Positions 42,006 to 51,137 of a stretch of 64,000 nt of DNA are shown here, in pieces. This DNA comes from Haladaptatus sp. DYF46 (GTDB taxonomy: Archaea > Halobacteriota > Halobacteria > Halobacteriales > Haladaptataceae). Below the pieces are notes generated by a model. The model ran no database searches. It was not told where the DNA came from and saw only the letters and a list, made by a program, of their open reading frames with translations. Location: contig NZ_JAJFAY010000006.1 in assembly GCF_021083305.1 (NCBI RefSeq), positions 62,001 to 126,000 of the forward strand. The letters run 5' to 3'. Numbering within the stretch: the stretch's first letter is position 1; every line of letters begins with the position of its first letter. A program made the translations under genes and the position numbers.

Positions 42006-43671
42006 ACGAGAGCTCGGTTTCGTAGTCCGCGGCCGCCGCCGCGGACGGCTCTTCCGTTTCGATAGTCACGTCGATGAGCTCCGGCCCTGCCCGTCGCTCC
42101 ACCGCGTCCGCGACGGCGTCACCGGCCGCCGCCGCCGTGTCGACGCTCGTCCCTCGAACGCCGAAGCCCTCGGCGATTTCGGCGAAGTCGGGACGGTCCC
42201 ACGTGAACTCGTGACCGTCCGTGTACTGCATGATCTTCGGTGACTTCGAGATGATGCCGTAATCCGCGTTGTTCGAGACCACGACCACGACGTTGAGGCC
42301 GTACTCGGCGGCGGTGTGGAGTTCGTGGATGCACATCATCAGTCCGCCATCACCGGTGAGGCAGACGACCGGTTGCCCGTCGGAACGGCCGACTGCGGCA
42401 CCGATCGCCGCCGGAAGACCGACCCCCATCCCGGCCCACGACCCGGCGGTGACGAATCGGTCCGGGGCGTCGGTTTCGAACGTCTGCATCGACCAGAGTC
42501 GAAACCCTCCCACGTCCGTCGTGACCGGCGACGCACGAGGTGTGGCCTCGCGGACCGCCGCGAGGAGTTCCGGCGTGTTGGCGGGGGAGTCGCCGTCGAA
42601 GAGTCCGAGGTCGTGGAGATGGTTCTCGTACTCAGCGCGGACGCGTCGGGCGACGTCGGCACCGTTCCAACCGTCCCCGCCCCGGCCATCCAAGTCCGCG
42701 AGGATGCGGTCGCCCGCTCGGGTGACGTCGTCCACGATGGCGATGTCGGCGTCGTATCCCTCGTTCACGTCGTCGGTGTCGAGCGTGACGTGGACGAGTG
42801 TCTCCCCCATTGGAAGCTCCCAATTGGCGGTCGTGACGCCGTCGAAATCGGTTCCGAGTGCGAGGACGATATCGGCGGCGGAGAGCGCCTCGCGCATTCC
42901 CGCGGGTGTGTGGGTTCCGGTGACGCCGAGCCACCGGTCGTCGTTCTCCGGATAGACGCCTTTTCCCTTGAGGGACGTGATGACGGCCGCATCGAGCGCC
43001 TCGGCGAGTTCCCGGACGACGCGACCCCCCTCCGGCGACCGACGTACCCCGCCGCCGGCGTATATCACCGGTCGGTCCGCTTCGGCGAGGAGTTCGGCAG
43101 CCTCCGAATAGGTGTCGTTCCCGTACGTGACCCGTTCAGGGGTTACACTCACCTCGGGAACCTCGATATCGGCCGCGAGGAGGCCCGACGGAACCCCGAG
43201 TCGAACCGGACCGCACGGCGGGGAGAGGGCCGTCTCGATTCCCCCTTCGACCAGTTCGTGGAGTTCGAGTTCGTCTTTCACGGTCACGTTTCGCTTGACG
43301 ACGTTGTCGAACGTGTCCGACTCGATTTCGTGAATGGGACCCTTTCCGCGGTCCTCGGGGTTCACGTCGGCGGAAACGTGGAGGATAGGTACGCAATCTT
43401 CGTGGGCGTTTTGTAGCCCGTGCATCACGTTCGTGTCCCCGGGGCCGGGGACGGTAAGCGTCGCCGCAGGTCGGCCGGTCGTCTCGAAGTATCCCCACGC
43501 GATGTGCGGGACCGCGGTTTCGTGCCGGGCCATCAAATACGCCATTTCGTCACGCCGGACCACGATCCGGTCCAAGGGAAGCGTCTGGGTTCCGGGAAGG
43601 CCGACGAGCAATTCCACACCCGCGTCGACCAGCGCATCGTAGATGAGTTCGCCGCCAGTACCAGTTACCAT
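41998..43671 (-). CDS. Thiamine-diphosphate-dependent enzyme (acetolactate synthase/benzoylformate decarboxylase family)
   Basis: The 557-residue protein has all three domains of the family. The cofactor-activating Glu51 lies in MARHETAVPH. The central domain shows PVIYAGGGV. The ThDP/Mg motif starts GDGGLMM (near 430) and ends SNNADYG. Members decarboxylate or ligate 2-keto acids. It resembles acetolactate synthase large subunits, but no regulatory subunit is nearby, so a 2-keto-acid decarboxylase or carboligase acting on a sugar-derived keto acid is more likely. Starts at 43671 and 43692 are both possible; the first is better spaced from an AT-rich box. It is convergent with enolase-superfamily gene 3. 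Confidence 0.87.
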   Translation of the reverse strand: MVTGTGGELIYDALVDAGVELLVGLPGTQTLPLDRIVVRRDEMAYLMARHETAVPHIAWGYFETTGRPAATLTVPGPGDTNVMHGLQNAHEDCVPILHVSADVNPEDRGKGPIHEIESDTFDNVVKRNVTVKDELELHELVEGGIETALSPPCGPVRLGVPSGLLAADIEVPEVSVTPERVTYGNDTYSEAAELLAEADRPVIYAGGGVRRSPEGGRVVRELAEALDAAVITSLKGKGVYPENDDRWLGVTGTHTPAGMREALSAADIVLALGTDFDGVTTANWELPMGETLVHVTLDTDDVNEGYDADIAIVDDVTRAGDRILADLDGRGGDGWNGADVARRVRAEYENHLHDLGLFDGDSPANTPELLAAVREATPRASPVTTDVGGFRLWSMQTFETDAPDRFVTAGSWAGMGVGLPAAIGAAVGRSDGQPVVCLTGDGGLMMCIHELHTAAEYGLNVVVVVSNNADYGIISKSPKIMQYTDGHEFTWDRPDFAEIAEGFGVRGTSVDTAAAAGDAVADAVERRAGPELIDVTIETEEPSAAAAADYETELSFN

Positions 43672-43745
43672 AGTTACGTGGTGTGCACCCATCCCACAAA
43701 ACGGTTCCTCAGGACGAGCAGGAAGGGGACTGGTCGGACGTTCTG

Positions 43746-44930
43746 TCAGGCGGACCCGTTAGCCGCCGCGCCGTTCGAAGTCGATCCGTTCGTCGCGGTT
43801 CCGTTGCCGACACCGCCGGTGTCTATTTTCCGCAACGAGATTTCGGTGTTCCCCTTCGGCATGGTGATGGAGAGCGAGGCACCTGCCGTTCCAGCACGAT
43901 GATCACCGAGGGCGTTCGCTATCTCGCGGATACCCCTCGACGCGACCTCGTTTTCCCGGTCGCCTGCTCGCTTTCGGAGGGTCGTTGCGGCGCTCGTCTC
44001 GGCCTCACGGAGGTCGGTGGCGATACCATCGATGCGGGCCCGCTGTGTGGGAGTGAGGCTCCGACCCCGTAGGTCCGCTATCGACGACCGGGTGTCTCCC
44101 GCGACCGAGTAGGTGGCCAATCCGGTATCGATGAGACGGATGGGGTCGCCGTCGTTCCACCCGATTTCGACGCTCGACTCCCGAAGCATGTCCACACGGA
44201 ACCCGGCCTTGCCGATGGCCGCATCCGTCTCGCTTATTCCGGGAGTCACCGTCTCACGGGCGTCGTACGACGAGAGAACGACCTTTTCGAGGGGGTTGTA
44301 CGCGTTCGAGGGATATCCGGCGGCGGCGACTGCGCCGACACCGAGACCCGTGGCCGTCAGGAGGGCGACGGCGAGAAGGATGCGAAACCCGCCCGTGATG
44401 GGTTTACGATTACGCATCGGGTTCGCCCACGATTGGTCGAAGGACGTGTCGAGAGTCGTCGCGATATCGTCGGCGAGGTCCGCCGTCCGCTTCGAGGCAC
44501 CCGCGAGGACGAGTCTACCCGCCGCGTCGACGCGCACGAACGAGTTGTGAAATCCGGCGTGGGTGACCGAGAGGCCGGTTCCCTCCGGGAAATCGTTGGC
44601 GGCGACGTCCTCGTAACTATCGGTCCCGTTGACGGCGTCGCGGACGCTATCGAGAACCTCCTCGCGCCCGCGAAACGTTTCGGTGGACCTGAAGTACCGG
44701 TCCTTCGTCCCGGCGCGGGCGTCCGCGGCCTTCGACTCGCGCAGGAATTGGTAAACCGTGTGTTTCGCGAGGGAGATGGCGTCCGGCGCTATCGCCACGA
44801 GGGCGGCGACGAGCGCTATCCACGCGAACGGTTCGAAACCGGCCGTCGAACCGTATTCGAGAACCCCCCATGCCGCGGCGATGAGGAGAACCGCGCCGCC
44901 GAATATCGCCGTCGTGCGCAGTTTGTTCAT
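43746..44930 (-). CDS. Haloarchaeal membrane protein, function unknown
   Basis: The 394-residue protein has two hydrophobic segments near the N-terminus (about 8-52) and one near 185-207, with a soluble middle and a long charged C-terminal region. The C-terminal tail is rich in Gly, Asn, Ser and Thr. No enzymatic motif was recognised. It starts seven bases after the small gene at 44938, so the two form an operon. Nothing links it to sugar metabolism; it may be a housekeeping or envelope gene at the edge of the catabolic island. Confidence 0.7.
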   Translation of the reverse strand: MNKLRTTAIFGGAVLLIAAAWGVLEYGSTAGFEPFAWIALVAALVAIAPDAISLAKHTVYQFLRESKAADARAGTKDRYFRSTETFRGREEVLDSVRDAVNGTDSYEDVAANDFPEGTGLSVTHAGFHNSFVRVDAAGRLVLAGASKRTADLADDIATTLDTSFDQSWANPMRNRKPITGGFRILLAVALLTATGLGVGAVAAAGYPSNAYNPLEKVVLSSYDARETVTPGISETDAAIGKAGFRVDMLRESSVEIGWNDGDPIRLIDTGLATYSVAGDTRSSIADLRGRSLTPTQRARIDGIATDLREAETSAATTLRKRAGDRENEVASRGIREIANALGDHRAGTAGASLSITMPKGNTEISLRKIDTGGVGNGTATNGSTSNGAAANGSA

Positions 44931-44937
44931 CGTCTCG

Positions 44938-45231
44938 TCACCGTGTGTACGTCCCGAGGACGATTCGTTTGAGTTTGCCGATGATACCGACGTTTCGCTT
45001 CCGTCTCTCCGCTTCGAACAGCGGTTCCATTTTCACGTAGAGGTCGTCTTCGTCCTCGAACCGGTCGATGTCGCCCTCCGCGAGGAGTTCCCCGAGCATC
45101 ATCGAGTTTCCGCGTTCGTCGATTCGGATGTTCGCGAGCGCGTGTTTCCGTTCCAGTCGTGTCGTCGTGACGGGGTACGACCACCCGCTCTCCTCGATGA
45201 GGTCGACGATTTTCTTGGGCCCGTACGTCAT
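44938..45231 (-). CDS. Small haloarchaeal protein (DUF5789-like)
   Basis: The 97-residue acidic protein has a compact N-terminal domain with the look of haloarchaeal DUF5789/DUF2795 proteins (a short helix ending in ESGWSYPVTTTRLERKHAL, then a buried IRID strand). The C-terminal end is basic (RRKRN, KLKRIV). It is the first gene of a two-gene operon with the membrane protein. Function is unknown; related small proteins are common in haloarchaea and have no assigned role. Confidence 0.68.
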   Translation of the reverse strand: MTYGPKKIVDLIEESGWSYPVTTTRLERKHALANIRIDERGNSMMLGELLAEGDIDRFEDEDDLYVKMEPLFEAERRKRNVGIIGKLKRIVLGTYTR

Positions 45232-45322
45232 AACCTACCATAGCTCATCGGGCGGATATAAATCTTACACCGTGCCTTCTCCCACACACTTTTGACGTTC
45301 GATCGAGTGGGAGCGAACGACC

Positions 45323-45679
45323 ATGGAACCGACGTTCTTCGACGAGGCGGAATCGTACGAACCCGAGAAAGGCTGGCGACGCGTCTCGATGGCGGGCAGC
45401 GAGGAGTTCACCTTCGAATGGTTCGAAAAGCCCCCCGGACACTCCTCGGCGATGCACGACCACGAGAACGAACAGGTCTGTCTCGTGCTACAGGGTGAGA
45501 TGACGGTCTACACCGAGGACGACGAGGTGACGCTCGGCGAGAACGATTCGGTGTGGCTCGATTCGTGGGAGGCCCATCGCGTCGAGAACACGGGCGACGA
45601 ACGCGCCGTCGGCTTGGACGTGTTCGCTCCGGGACGGTCCTTCGACTTCTGGCTCGACCGGGAGGAAGACGACGACTGA
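45323..45679 (+). CDS. Small cupin-domain protein
   Basis: The 118-residue single-domain cupin has the first metal motif in MHDHENEQ (His44, His46, Glu50 region) and the second His in EAHRVEN (about 85). The double-stranded beta-helix is complete (VCLVLQGEMTVYT; VWLDSWEAH). Such proteins bind a divalent metal and often act as sugar isomerases, lyases or effector-binding proteins. It is convergent with the SDR gene and lies in the sugar-acid island, but no substrate is implied. Confidence 0.85.
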   Translation: MEPTFFDEAESYEPEKGWRRVSMAGSEEFTFEWFEKPPGHSSAMHDHENEQVCLVLQGEMTVYTEDDEVTLGENDSVWLDSWEAHRVENTGDERAVGLDVFAPGRSFDFWLDREEDDD

Positions 45680-45712
45680 TTCGTCCCGAACCTCCTCATT
45701 TTAGCGCACGAC

Positions 45713-46504
45713 TCAGTCCCAGACGAAGGTGTTCGCCGTGAACCCCGAATCGACCGTGAGTATCTCGCCGGTCGTGTACGACGCTGCATCGCTTGCGAGG
45801 TAGATCGCCGCGCCGATTATCTCCTCCGGATGGCCGAGACGCCCCGCAGCGGTTCGCTCCGCGATACGGTCGTGGCGCGGCATCCCCTCCGCGTAGACCC
45901 CTTCCGTCTGCTTCGATTCGATGAAGCCGGGACGGACGGCGTTTACACGCACCTCGGGGGCGAACTCCTGTGCGGCGACGCGCGTGAAGGCGTCGAGTCC
46001 CCCCTTTGCGGTCGAGTACGCGGCGAGTTCCGGCATCGCCAGTTCTGCGGAGAGGGAGGCGACGTTGATGATGCTTCCGTCCTCCATCCCGGGAGCGAAC
46101 ACCTGTGTCGCGCGGCGCGTGCCGTCGAGTTGGACGTCGAAGACCGCATCCCACTCGGCGTCGGTTGCGTCCGCGATATCGCTTCGTGCGATACTGCTGG
46201 GCGAGTTCACGAGAACGTCGGTCCCGCCGAGTTCGGCGTCGACCGTCTCCCGCACGGTTTCGAGCGTTTCCCGAACGGTGACGTCGCACGTCATTTCGAC
46301 GGTGTCTGCACCCTCCGAACGGAGGGTTTCGGCGGTGTCCCCGACGCGCGACTCGGACCGACTCGTCGCGACGACGTCGGCGCCGTCCTTCGCAAAGCCG
46401 ATCGCGATCGCTCGCCCGATGCCGCTCGTGCCGCCGATTACGACGGCCGTCTTTCCCTCGACGGTGACCGGTCGATACTCGTTCGTTCCTCCACTGTCGG
46501 ACAT
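45713..46504 (-). CDS. Short-chain dehydrogenase/reductase (SDR)
   Basis: The 263-residue classical SDR has the cofactor motif GGTSGIG (24-30), a DV pair for adenine binding (MTCDVT), catalytic Ser in NVASLSAE and YSTAK (Tyr and Lys spaced by four). It ends TVDSGFTAN in the usual C-terminal position. An AT-rich box near 46530-46540 lies about 30 bases before the ATG. It is a candidate for oxidation of a sugar or a 2-keto-3-deoxy acid (the step before a diketo-acid hydrolase), divergent from the four-carbon acid sugar kinase gene. Confidence 0.92.
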   Translation of the reverse strand: MSDSGGTNEYRPVTVEGKTAVVIGGTSGIGRAIAIGFAKDGADVVATSRSESRVGDTAETLRSEGADTVEMTCDVTVRETLETVRETVDAELGGTDVLVNSPSSIARSDIADATDAEWDAVFDVQLDGTRRATQVFAPGMEDGSIINVASLSAELAMPELAAYSTAKGGLDAFTRVAAQEFAPEVRVNAVRPGFIESKQTEGVYAEGMPRHDRIAERTAAGRLGHPEEIIGAAIYLASDAASYTTGEILTVDSGFTANTFVWD

Positions 46505-46732
46505 ACACTCATCACTGAGGGGACCGGGTATTTTGCAGTTTCCCGTCGGCACGGTTTCGGCGGGAGGTAGAACTAAGATTCTTCGGGGGGGAAGGGGTGA
46601 ACATGATAGACACCGATACACCGGACCATCCCCAGCCGAGATTATCAGTGAACAAACGGTCGGGTTCTCCCCCGGTTTGCCATCGTCCGAGACTCCGTTC
46701 CGCGACGAAATCGACGGCGTCCACGCGGGTCG

Positions 46733-48007
46733 ATGACCGCTGACCGCACCCTCGTCGTCGCCGACGACTTGACCGGGGCGATGGACACGGGACACTCGTT
46801 CGCCGGACGAGGGTACGAGACCGTCGTCCGACTCGATTCGGACTTCGACGACCCGGAGGCGGCGGTCATCGTCGTCGACACCGATTCGCGCTACGCTGCC
46901 GCCGACGAGGCGGCCTCCCGGGTCCGGAGCGTCGTCGAATCCACCGACGCTGCGGTCGTCTATAAGAAGGTAGATTCGACGCTCCGCGGGAACCTCGGCG
47001 TCGAAATCGCCGCCGCTCACGACGCCATGGACGCCGACGCGACGGCCGTCGCACCGGCACATCCCACGAACGACCGCCTCACCGCGTGTGGCTACCACCT
47101 CGTCGGCGGCGAACTCCTCACCGATACGGAGGTCGGGTCGGACCCGGACAGCGGAATCGGGACCGCACACGTACCGCGCCTCGTTCGAGAACAGATAGGC
47201 GGTCCGGTCGCCCACGCAGGTATCGAACGCGTCTCCGGGCGCTCGATCGGCGAAGCGCTTCTTCCCCCCGACGACGTCGAACCCCACGACCGTCACATCG
47301 TCGTCTTCGATATCGTTCACGATTCGCACCTCGACGCCGTCGCTGCGGGTGCCCACGGGTACGACGGGGACGTCCTTCTGGTCGGAAGCGCCGGACTCGC
47401 CGAGCACGTCCGTTGCCCCGGCGAACCCACAGCGGAGTCCCCATCCGTCGCCGCGGACCCCAGCGGTGTCGCCTTCGGCGTGGCGGGGAGCGTGAACCCG
47501 AGGACGCTGACGCAACTCGGGGCGGTCCCCGAGAATCAGGTCGTCCGACTCGACGCCCGAACCGCCGTGAGCGCCCCCGACGACGCCGCGAGGAATGCCG
47601 CCGTCGAATGCCTCGAACGACTTGCAACGGAACCGACAGTCGTCCTCACGGCAGCGCGCGACGGCGATACCGTCGCCGCAACGCTGGAGACGGCGAGACG
47701 GGAGAACGTCTCGGGACGCGACGCCCGCGAGCGAGTGACCGCCGCGCTCGGTATCGCCGCCGAAACCGTGTGGGAGGGACGGGACCCCGACGGACTGTTT
47801 CTCACCGGCGGTTCCGTCGCGAAGAGCGTCCTCGACCGACTCGACGCGGACGGGGTCGCCCTCGGCGGCGAGGAAATCGACGTCGGCGTCCCCGTCGGTG
47901 AGGTTCGCGGCGGGGAGGCCGACGGAACGCCCATCGTTACCAAGGCGGGTGCCTTCGGCGGGAACTCGACCATCGTCGACGCGCTCGACCGTCTCCGTCG
48001 GGTCTAA
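46733..48007 (+). CDS. Four-carbon acid sugar kinase (DUF1537/OtnK family)
   Basis: The 424-residue protein has the N-terminal VADDLTGAMD block (9-18), KKVDSTLRGN (about 77-86) and C-terminal nucleotide-binding blocks FLTGGSVAK and IVTKAGAFGG. The family phosphorylates four-carbon sugar acids such as threonate or erythronate derivatives, after which a dehydrogenase and aldolase complete the pathway in bacteria. No typical PdxA-like or OtnC partner is present in the window, so the partner may be the SDR upstream, or the kinase may act on another sugar acid. It is convergent with a transporter ATPase gene, with a hairpin between. Confidence 0.88.
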   Translation: MTADRTLVVADDLTGAMDTGHSFAGRGYETVVRLDSDFDDPEAAVIVVDTDSRYAAADEAASRVRSVVESTDAAVVYKKVDSTLRGNLGVEIAAAHDAMDADATAVAPAHPTNDRLTACGYHLVGGELLTDTEVGSDPDSGIGTAHVPRLVREQIGGPVAHAGIERVSGRSIGEALLPPDDVEPHDRHIVVFDIVHDSHLDAVAAGAHGYDGDVLLVGSAGLAEHVRCPGEPTAESPSVAADPSGVAFGVAGSVNPRTLTQLGAVPENQVVRLDARTAVSAPDDAARNAAVECLERLATEPTVVLTAARDGDTVAATLETARRENVSGRDARERVTAALGIAAETVWEGRDPDGLFLTGGSVAKSVLDRLDADGVALGGEEIDVGVPVGEVRGGEADGTPIVTKAGAFGGNSTIVDALDRLRRV

Positions 48008-48047
48008 TTCGGGGGACGGGGCGAGCCGTCTACGGAAAACACCGAGC

Positions 48048-48068
48048 CCCCGCGGTCGAGCCGCGGGG
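48048..48068. terminator. GC-rich hairpin between convergent genes, probable transcript end
   Basis: Arms CCCCGCGG and CCGCGGGG are perfect and enclose a TCGAG loop. It lies between the stop codons of the kinase (48007) and the ATPase (48074), so it could act in both directions. No T-run follows, which is less essential in archaea. Confidence 0.5.
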
Positions 48069-48073
48069 TACGT

Positions 48074-49261
48074 TCACTTCGACGTGACGTTCTGCCCGGT
48101 GTCGTCGTCGAAGAGGTGTATCTTGTCCACGTTCGGTGAGAGGGAGATGGTGGCGTCCTCGGCCGCGTTGCTGTTGGGGACGACGCGAGCCGTGAACTCG
48201 ATGCCGCCGTCGGGCGGCGTGAGCGTGAGGAACTTATCGGACCCCATCGGCTCGACGACTTTGACGAACGCCTCGAAGGTCCCGCCGTGACGCTGGCCGT
48301 CGGATTCCGCGTCGTGAAGGTCCTCGGGTCGGATGCCGAGGGTGACGGAGTGGAGCGGCCCGTCCCACTCGTCCACGGCGCGAACGTGCTGTTCGGGCAG
48401 GTCGATGGTGAACAGGCCGTCGGCGTGCGCCTCGTACCCGTTCGCCGTCTCGCGGAGGTCCACCGGAACGAAGTTCATCGGCGGTTCACCGATGAAGCCC
48501 GCGACGAACTGGTTCGTGGGATTGTCGTAGAGGTGCTGTGGCGGTCCTATCTGTTGGAGTTTCCCGTCGTTCAACACGACGACGCGATCGCCGAGCGTCA
48601 TCGCCTCCGCTTGGTCGTGTGTCACGTAGATGGTCGTCTTTCCGACGCGCTTGTGAATCTCGTTCAGCTCCGTCCGCATCTGAACGCGGAGTTTCGCGTC
48701 GAGGTTCGACAGCGGTTCGTCCATCAGGAACACCGAGGGTTCGCGGACGATGGCGCGACCCAACGCGACGCGTTGTTGTTGCCCGCCGGAGAGTTCGCTC
48801 GGCTTGCGCTCCAGCAGGTCGTCGATGGAGAGGAGGCTGGCGGCCTCCTCGACCCGAGAATCCACCTTGTCGTCGGGGTAGTTCCGGATGCGAAGCGGGA
48901 ACGACATGTTCTCTCGAACCGTCATGTGCGGGTAGAGCGCGTAGTTCTGGAACACCATCGCGATACCCCGTTCCCGGGGATCCTTTCCGGTGACGTCGTT
49001 CCCCTCGATCCAGATGCGGCCTTCGGTGGCTTCCTCCAAGCCGGCAACGGTTCGAAGGGTAGTGGTCTTTCCGCATCCCGAGGGGCCGACGAACACGAGG
49101 AACTCACCGCGGCGAACGTCGATGTTGAGGTTTTCGACCGCGACGACGTCCTCGCCACCGGATCGGTACACCTTCGTGAACTCGTCGATTCGGACGTTGT
49201 GGTCGCTCGGTTCGTCGTCGATGCTCTGCCGTGCCGTGTTTTCGGATTCGCTTTCACTCAT
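48074..49261 (-). CDS. CUT1-type sugar ABC transporter ATP-binding protein (MalK/UgpC family), locus C
   Basis: The 395-residue ATPase has Walker A GPSGCGKTT (about 59-67), Q-loop [10 protein letters not shown], signature LSGGQQQR (about 157), Walker B VFLMDEP and H-loop THDQAEA, followed by a MOP/TOBE-type regulatory domain to the end. It is the fourth gene of a complete operon: binding protein, permease, permease, ATPase, with a 40-base gap before it. This makes locus C the only CUT1 transporter wholly visible and in one run. Confidence 0.95.
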   Translation of the reverse strand: MSESESENTARQSIDDEPSDHNVRIDEFTKVYRSGGEDVVAVENLNIDVRRGEFLVFVGPSGCGKTTTLRTVAGLEEATEGRIWIEGNDVTGKDPRERGIAMVFQNYALYPHMTVRENMSFPLRIRNYPDDKVDSRVEEAASLLSIDDLLERKPSELSGGQQQRVALGRAIVREPSVFLMDEPLSNLDAKLRVQMRTELNEIHKRVGKTTIYVTHDQAEAMTLGDRVVVLNDGKLQQIGPPQHLYDNPTNQFVAGFIGEPPMNFVPVDLRETANGYEAHADGLFTIDLPEQHVRAVDEWDGPLHSVTLGIRPEDLHDAESDGQRHGGTFEAFVKVVEPMGSDKFLTLTPPDGGIEFTARVVPNSNAAEDATISLSPNVDKIHLFDDDTGQNVTSK

Positions 49262-49301
49262 TCTGTTGGCTCCGTTCGTTGGTGGCTCGTTGTCTGTTCG
49301 G

Positions 49302-50180
49302 TCATTCCTTCAACGCCCCCGCCGTCAGGCCGCTCACGATGTAGCGTTGGAAGAACAGGACGATGAGGATGGTCGGAAGGACGGCGACGATGCTCGCGGC
49401 GGCGAGGCCAGCCCACTGGACCGAAACGTCGCCGACGAATTTGAAAACGGCGACGGAAATCGGCATGGATTGCAAGTCCGTCGTCACGATGAGCGAGAAG
49501 AGGAACTCCCGCCACGAGTAGAGGAAGGTGAGGATGGCACACGCGGCGACGCCGGGGGCCGCGAGCGGCAACGCTATCTTCCAGAACGCTTGGAACTTCG
49601 TACAGCCGTCCACCCGCGCCGACTCGTCCAAGGCGGGCGGGATGGACATGAAGAAGTTCCGCATGATGTAAATCATCAACGGCAACCAGAGGTAAATCTG
49701 GGCGATGATGATTCCCGGCAGCGTGTTCAGCAACCCTCCCCACGACATGATCTGGTAGTACGGAACGACGAGGCCGATGGGCGGGAACAGTCGCGAGAAC
49801 AACACCCCGATGAAGATGATGTTGTCGCCACGGAACCGATAGCGGCTGAACGCGTACCCCGCCGGGGTGGCGAGGGCCATCACGACTGCCGTCGTCACCG
49901 ACGAAATGATGAGACTGTTCAGGAGCGCCTTCCAGTACTGTTGGCCGATGAGAACCTCGTAGTACGACTTCAACGTCGGGTTACGAGGAAGGTAGTGGAG
50001 GTTGTACACCGCACCGTTCGTCTTGAACGACGTGAGCAGCTCCCAGAACAGGGGAACGATGACGCTCAGCACCGCGAGCGCGAGCACAAGATGCACGATG
50101 TACGGACTCTCGACGACGTCCCAGAACCGCTGTTTGCTCTCGTAGCTGATCCGTTCGTATCCTTCGTTCGGCGTGCTCAT
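49302..50180 (-). CDS. CUT1-type sugar ABC transporter permease (MalG family), locus C
   Basis: The 292-residue permease has about six membrane segments and an EAA loop (LDESARVDGCTKF then IALPLAAPG, about 188-215). It ends LTAGALKE, a common MalG-type tail. The ATG at 50180 overlaps the previous permease stop by four bases, so the two are translationally coupled. A much longer upstream open frame overlaps the neighbouring permease gene and is not real. Confidence 0.93.
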   Translation of the reverse strand: MSTPNEGYERISYESKQRFWDVVESPYIVHLVLALAVLSVIVPLFWELLTSFKTNGAVYNLHYLPRNPTLKSYYEVLIGQQYWKALLNSLIISSVTTAVVMALATPAGYAFSRYRFRGDNIIFIGVLFSRLFPPIGLVVPYYQIMSWGGLLNTLPGIIIAQIYLWLPLMIYIMRNFFMSIPPALDESARVDGCTKFQAFWKIALPLAAPGVAACAILTFLYSWREFLFSLIVTTDLQSMPISVAVFKFVGDVSVQWAGLAAASIVAVLPTILIVLFFQRYIVSGLTAGALKE

Positions 50181-51130
50181 TCGTCCTGAACACCTCCCAT
50201 GATCTTCGTGACGTAAATCACGGCGACGATCAAGGAGATGAGGATGATGAACGTCGCGATGGCCGACGCGTATCCGTAGTCGAAGTTGATCATCCCCTCC
50301 CGATAGATGTAGAGGCTGAACACCGTCGTCCGCGTTCCGGGACCGCCCCGTGACAGCGGGAAGATGATGGCGAACGCGCGGAAGGCGAACATCCAGTTCA
50401 TGAGCGCGACGATGGCGATGTACGGCCGCAGGTACGGAAGCGTGATGGCGCGAAACGTCTGGAACGTCGTGGCCCCGTCGACCTTCGCCGCGTCGTACAT
50501 GTGGTTCGGAATGGACTGCAGGCCCGCCAGCAGGACGATCATCGCGAACGGCAGTCGAGCCCACGCGTCCGTGAACGTCACGATCGCCATCGCGAGGTTT
50601 TGCTGGGCCAACCACGCGTACGGCTGGTCGAGGATGCCGAGGTCCATGAGGATCATGTTTATCAGGCCCAGTTTGTTGCCGGTGAATATCCACTTCCAGA
50701 TGAGGGCGACGACGGCGATGGGGATGGCCCACGCGAACATCATCACCGTCGAGTAGGTGTTCCGGAGTCGTCGGTGGGTCACGTGATTGATGGCCAGTGC
50801 GACACAGAGCCCGCCGCCGAGGCTCAGCGCGAGCGACCCGAACGAGTAGACCAACGTGTGTCGAAAGTACGTCCAGAACTCGTCCCGTCCGAGCATGTCG
50901 GTGTAGTTCCCGAGGCCGATGAACCGACTCGGAACGCCCGGGAGGGTCAGGTAGAACGACTGCCTGAACAGTTGGAGTACCGGATAGATGAAGATGGCCG
51001 TGATGACCACCAGGGCCGGTCCCAAAAGGACGAGGAGGATGTGGTCGTTGACGAACTGGGAGAGGCGGTACTTCACCTCCTCGTACGCCGTATCGGGCTC
51101 GCCGAACGTGGTGTCTGTTTCATATGACAT
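50177..51130 (-). CDS. CUT1-type sugar ABC transporter permease (MalF family), locus C
   Basis: The 317-residue permease has six or seven hydrophobic segments and an EAA loop (MYDAAKVDGATTF followed by ITLPYLRPY). LSRGGPGTRT after it is typical of MalF-type subunits. It starts seven bases after the binding-protein stop. Confidence 0.93.
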   Translation of the reverse strand: MSYETDTTFGEPDTAYEEVKYRLSQFVNDHILLVLLGPALVVITAIFIYPVLQLFRQSFYLTLPGVPSRFIGLGNYTDMLGRDEFWTYFRHTLVYSFGSLALSLGGGLCVALAINHVTHRRLRNTYSTVMMFAWAIPIAVVALIWKWIFTGNKLGLINMILMDLGILDQPYAWLAQQNLAMAIVTFTDAWARLPFAMIVLLAGLQSIPNHMYDAAKVDGATTFQTFRAITLPYLRPYIAIVALMNWMFAFRAFAIIFPLSRGGPGTRTTVFSLYIYREGMINFDYGYASAIATFIILISLIVAVIYVTKIMGGVQDE

Positions 51131-51137
51131 GGGATGA

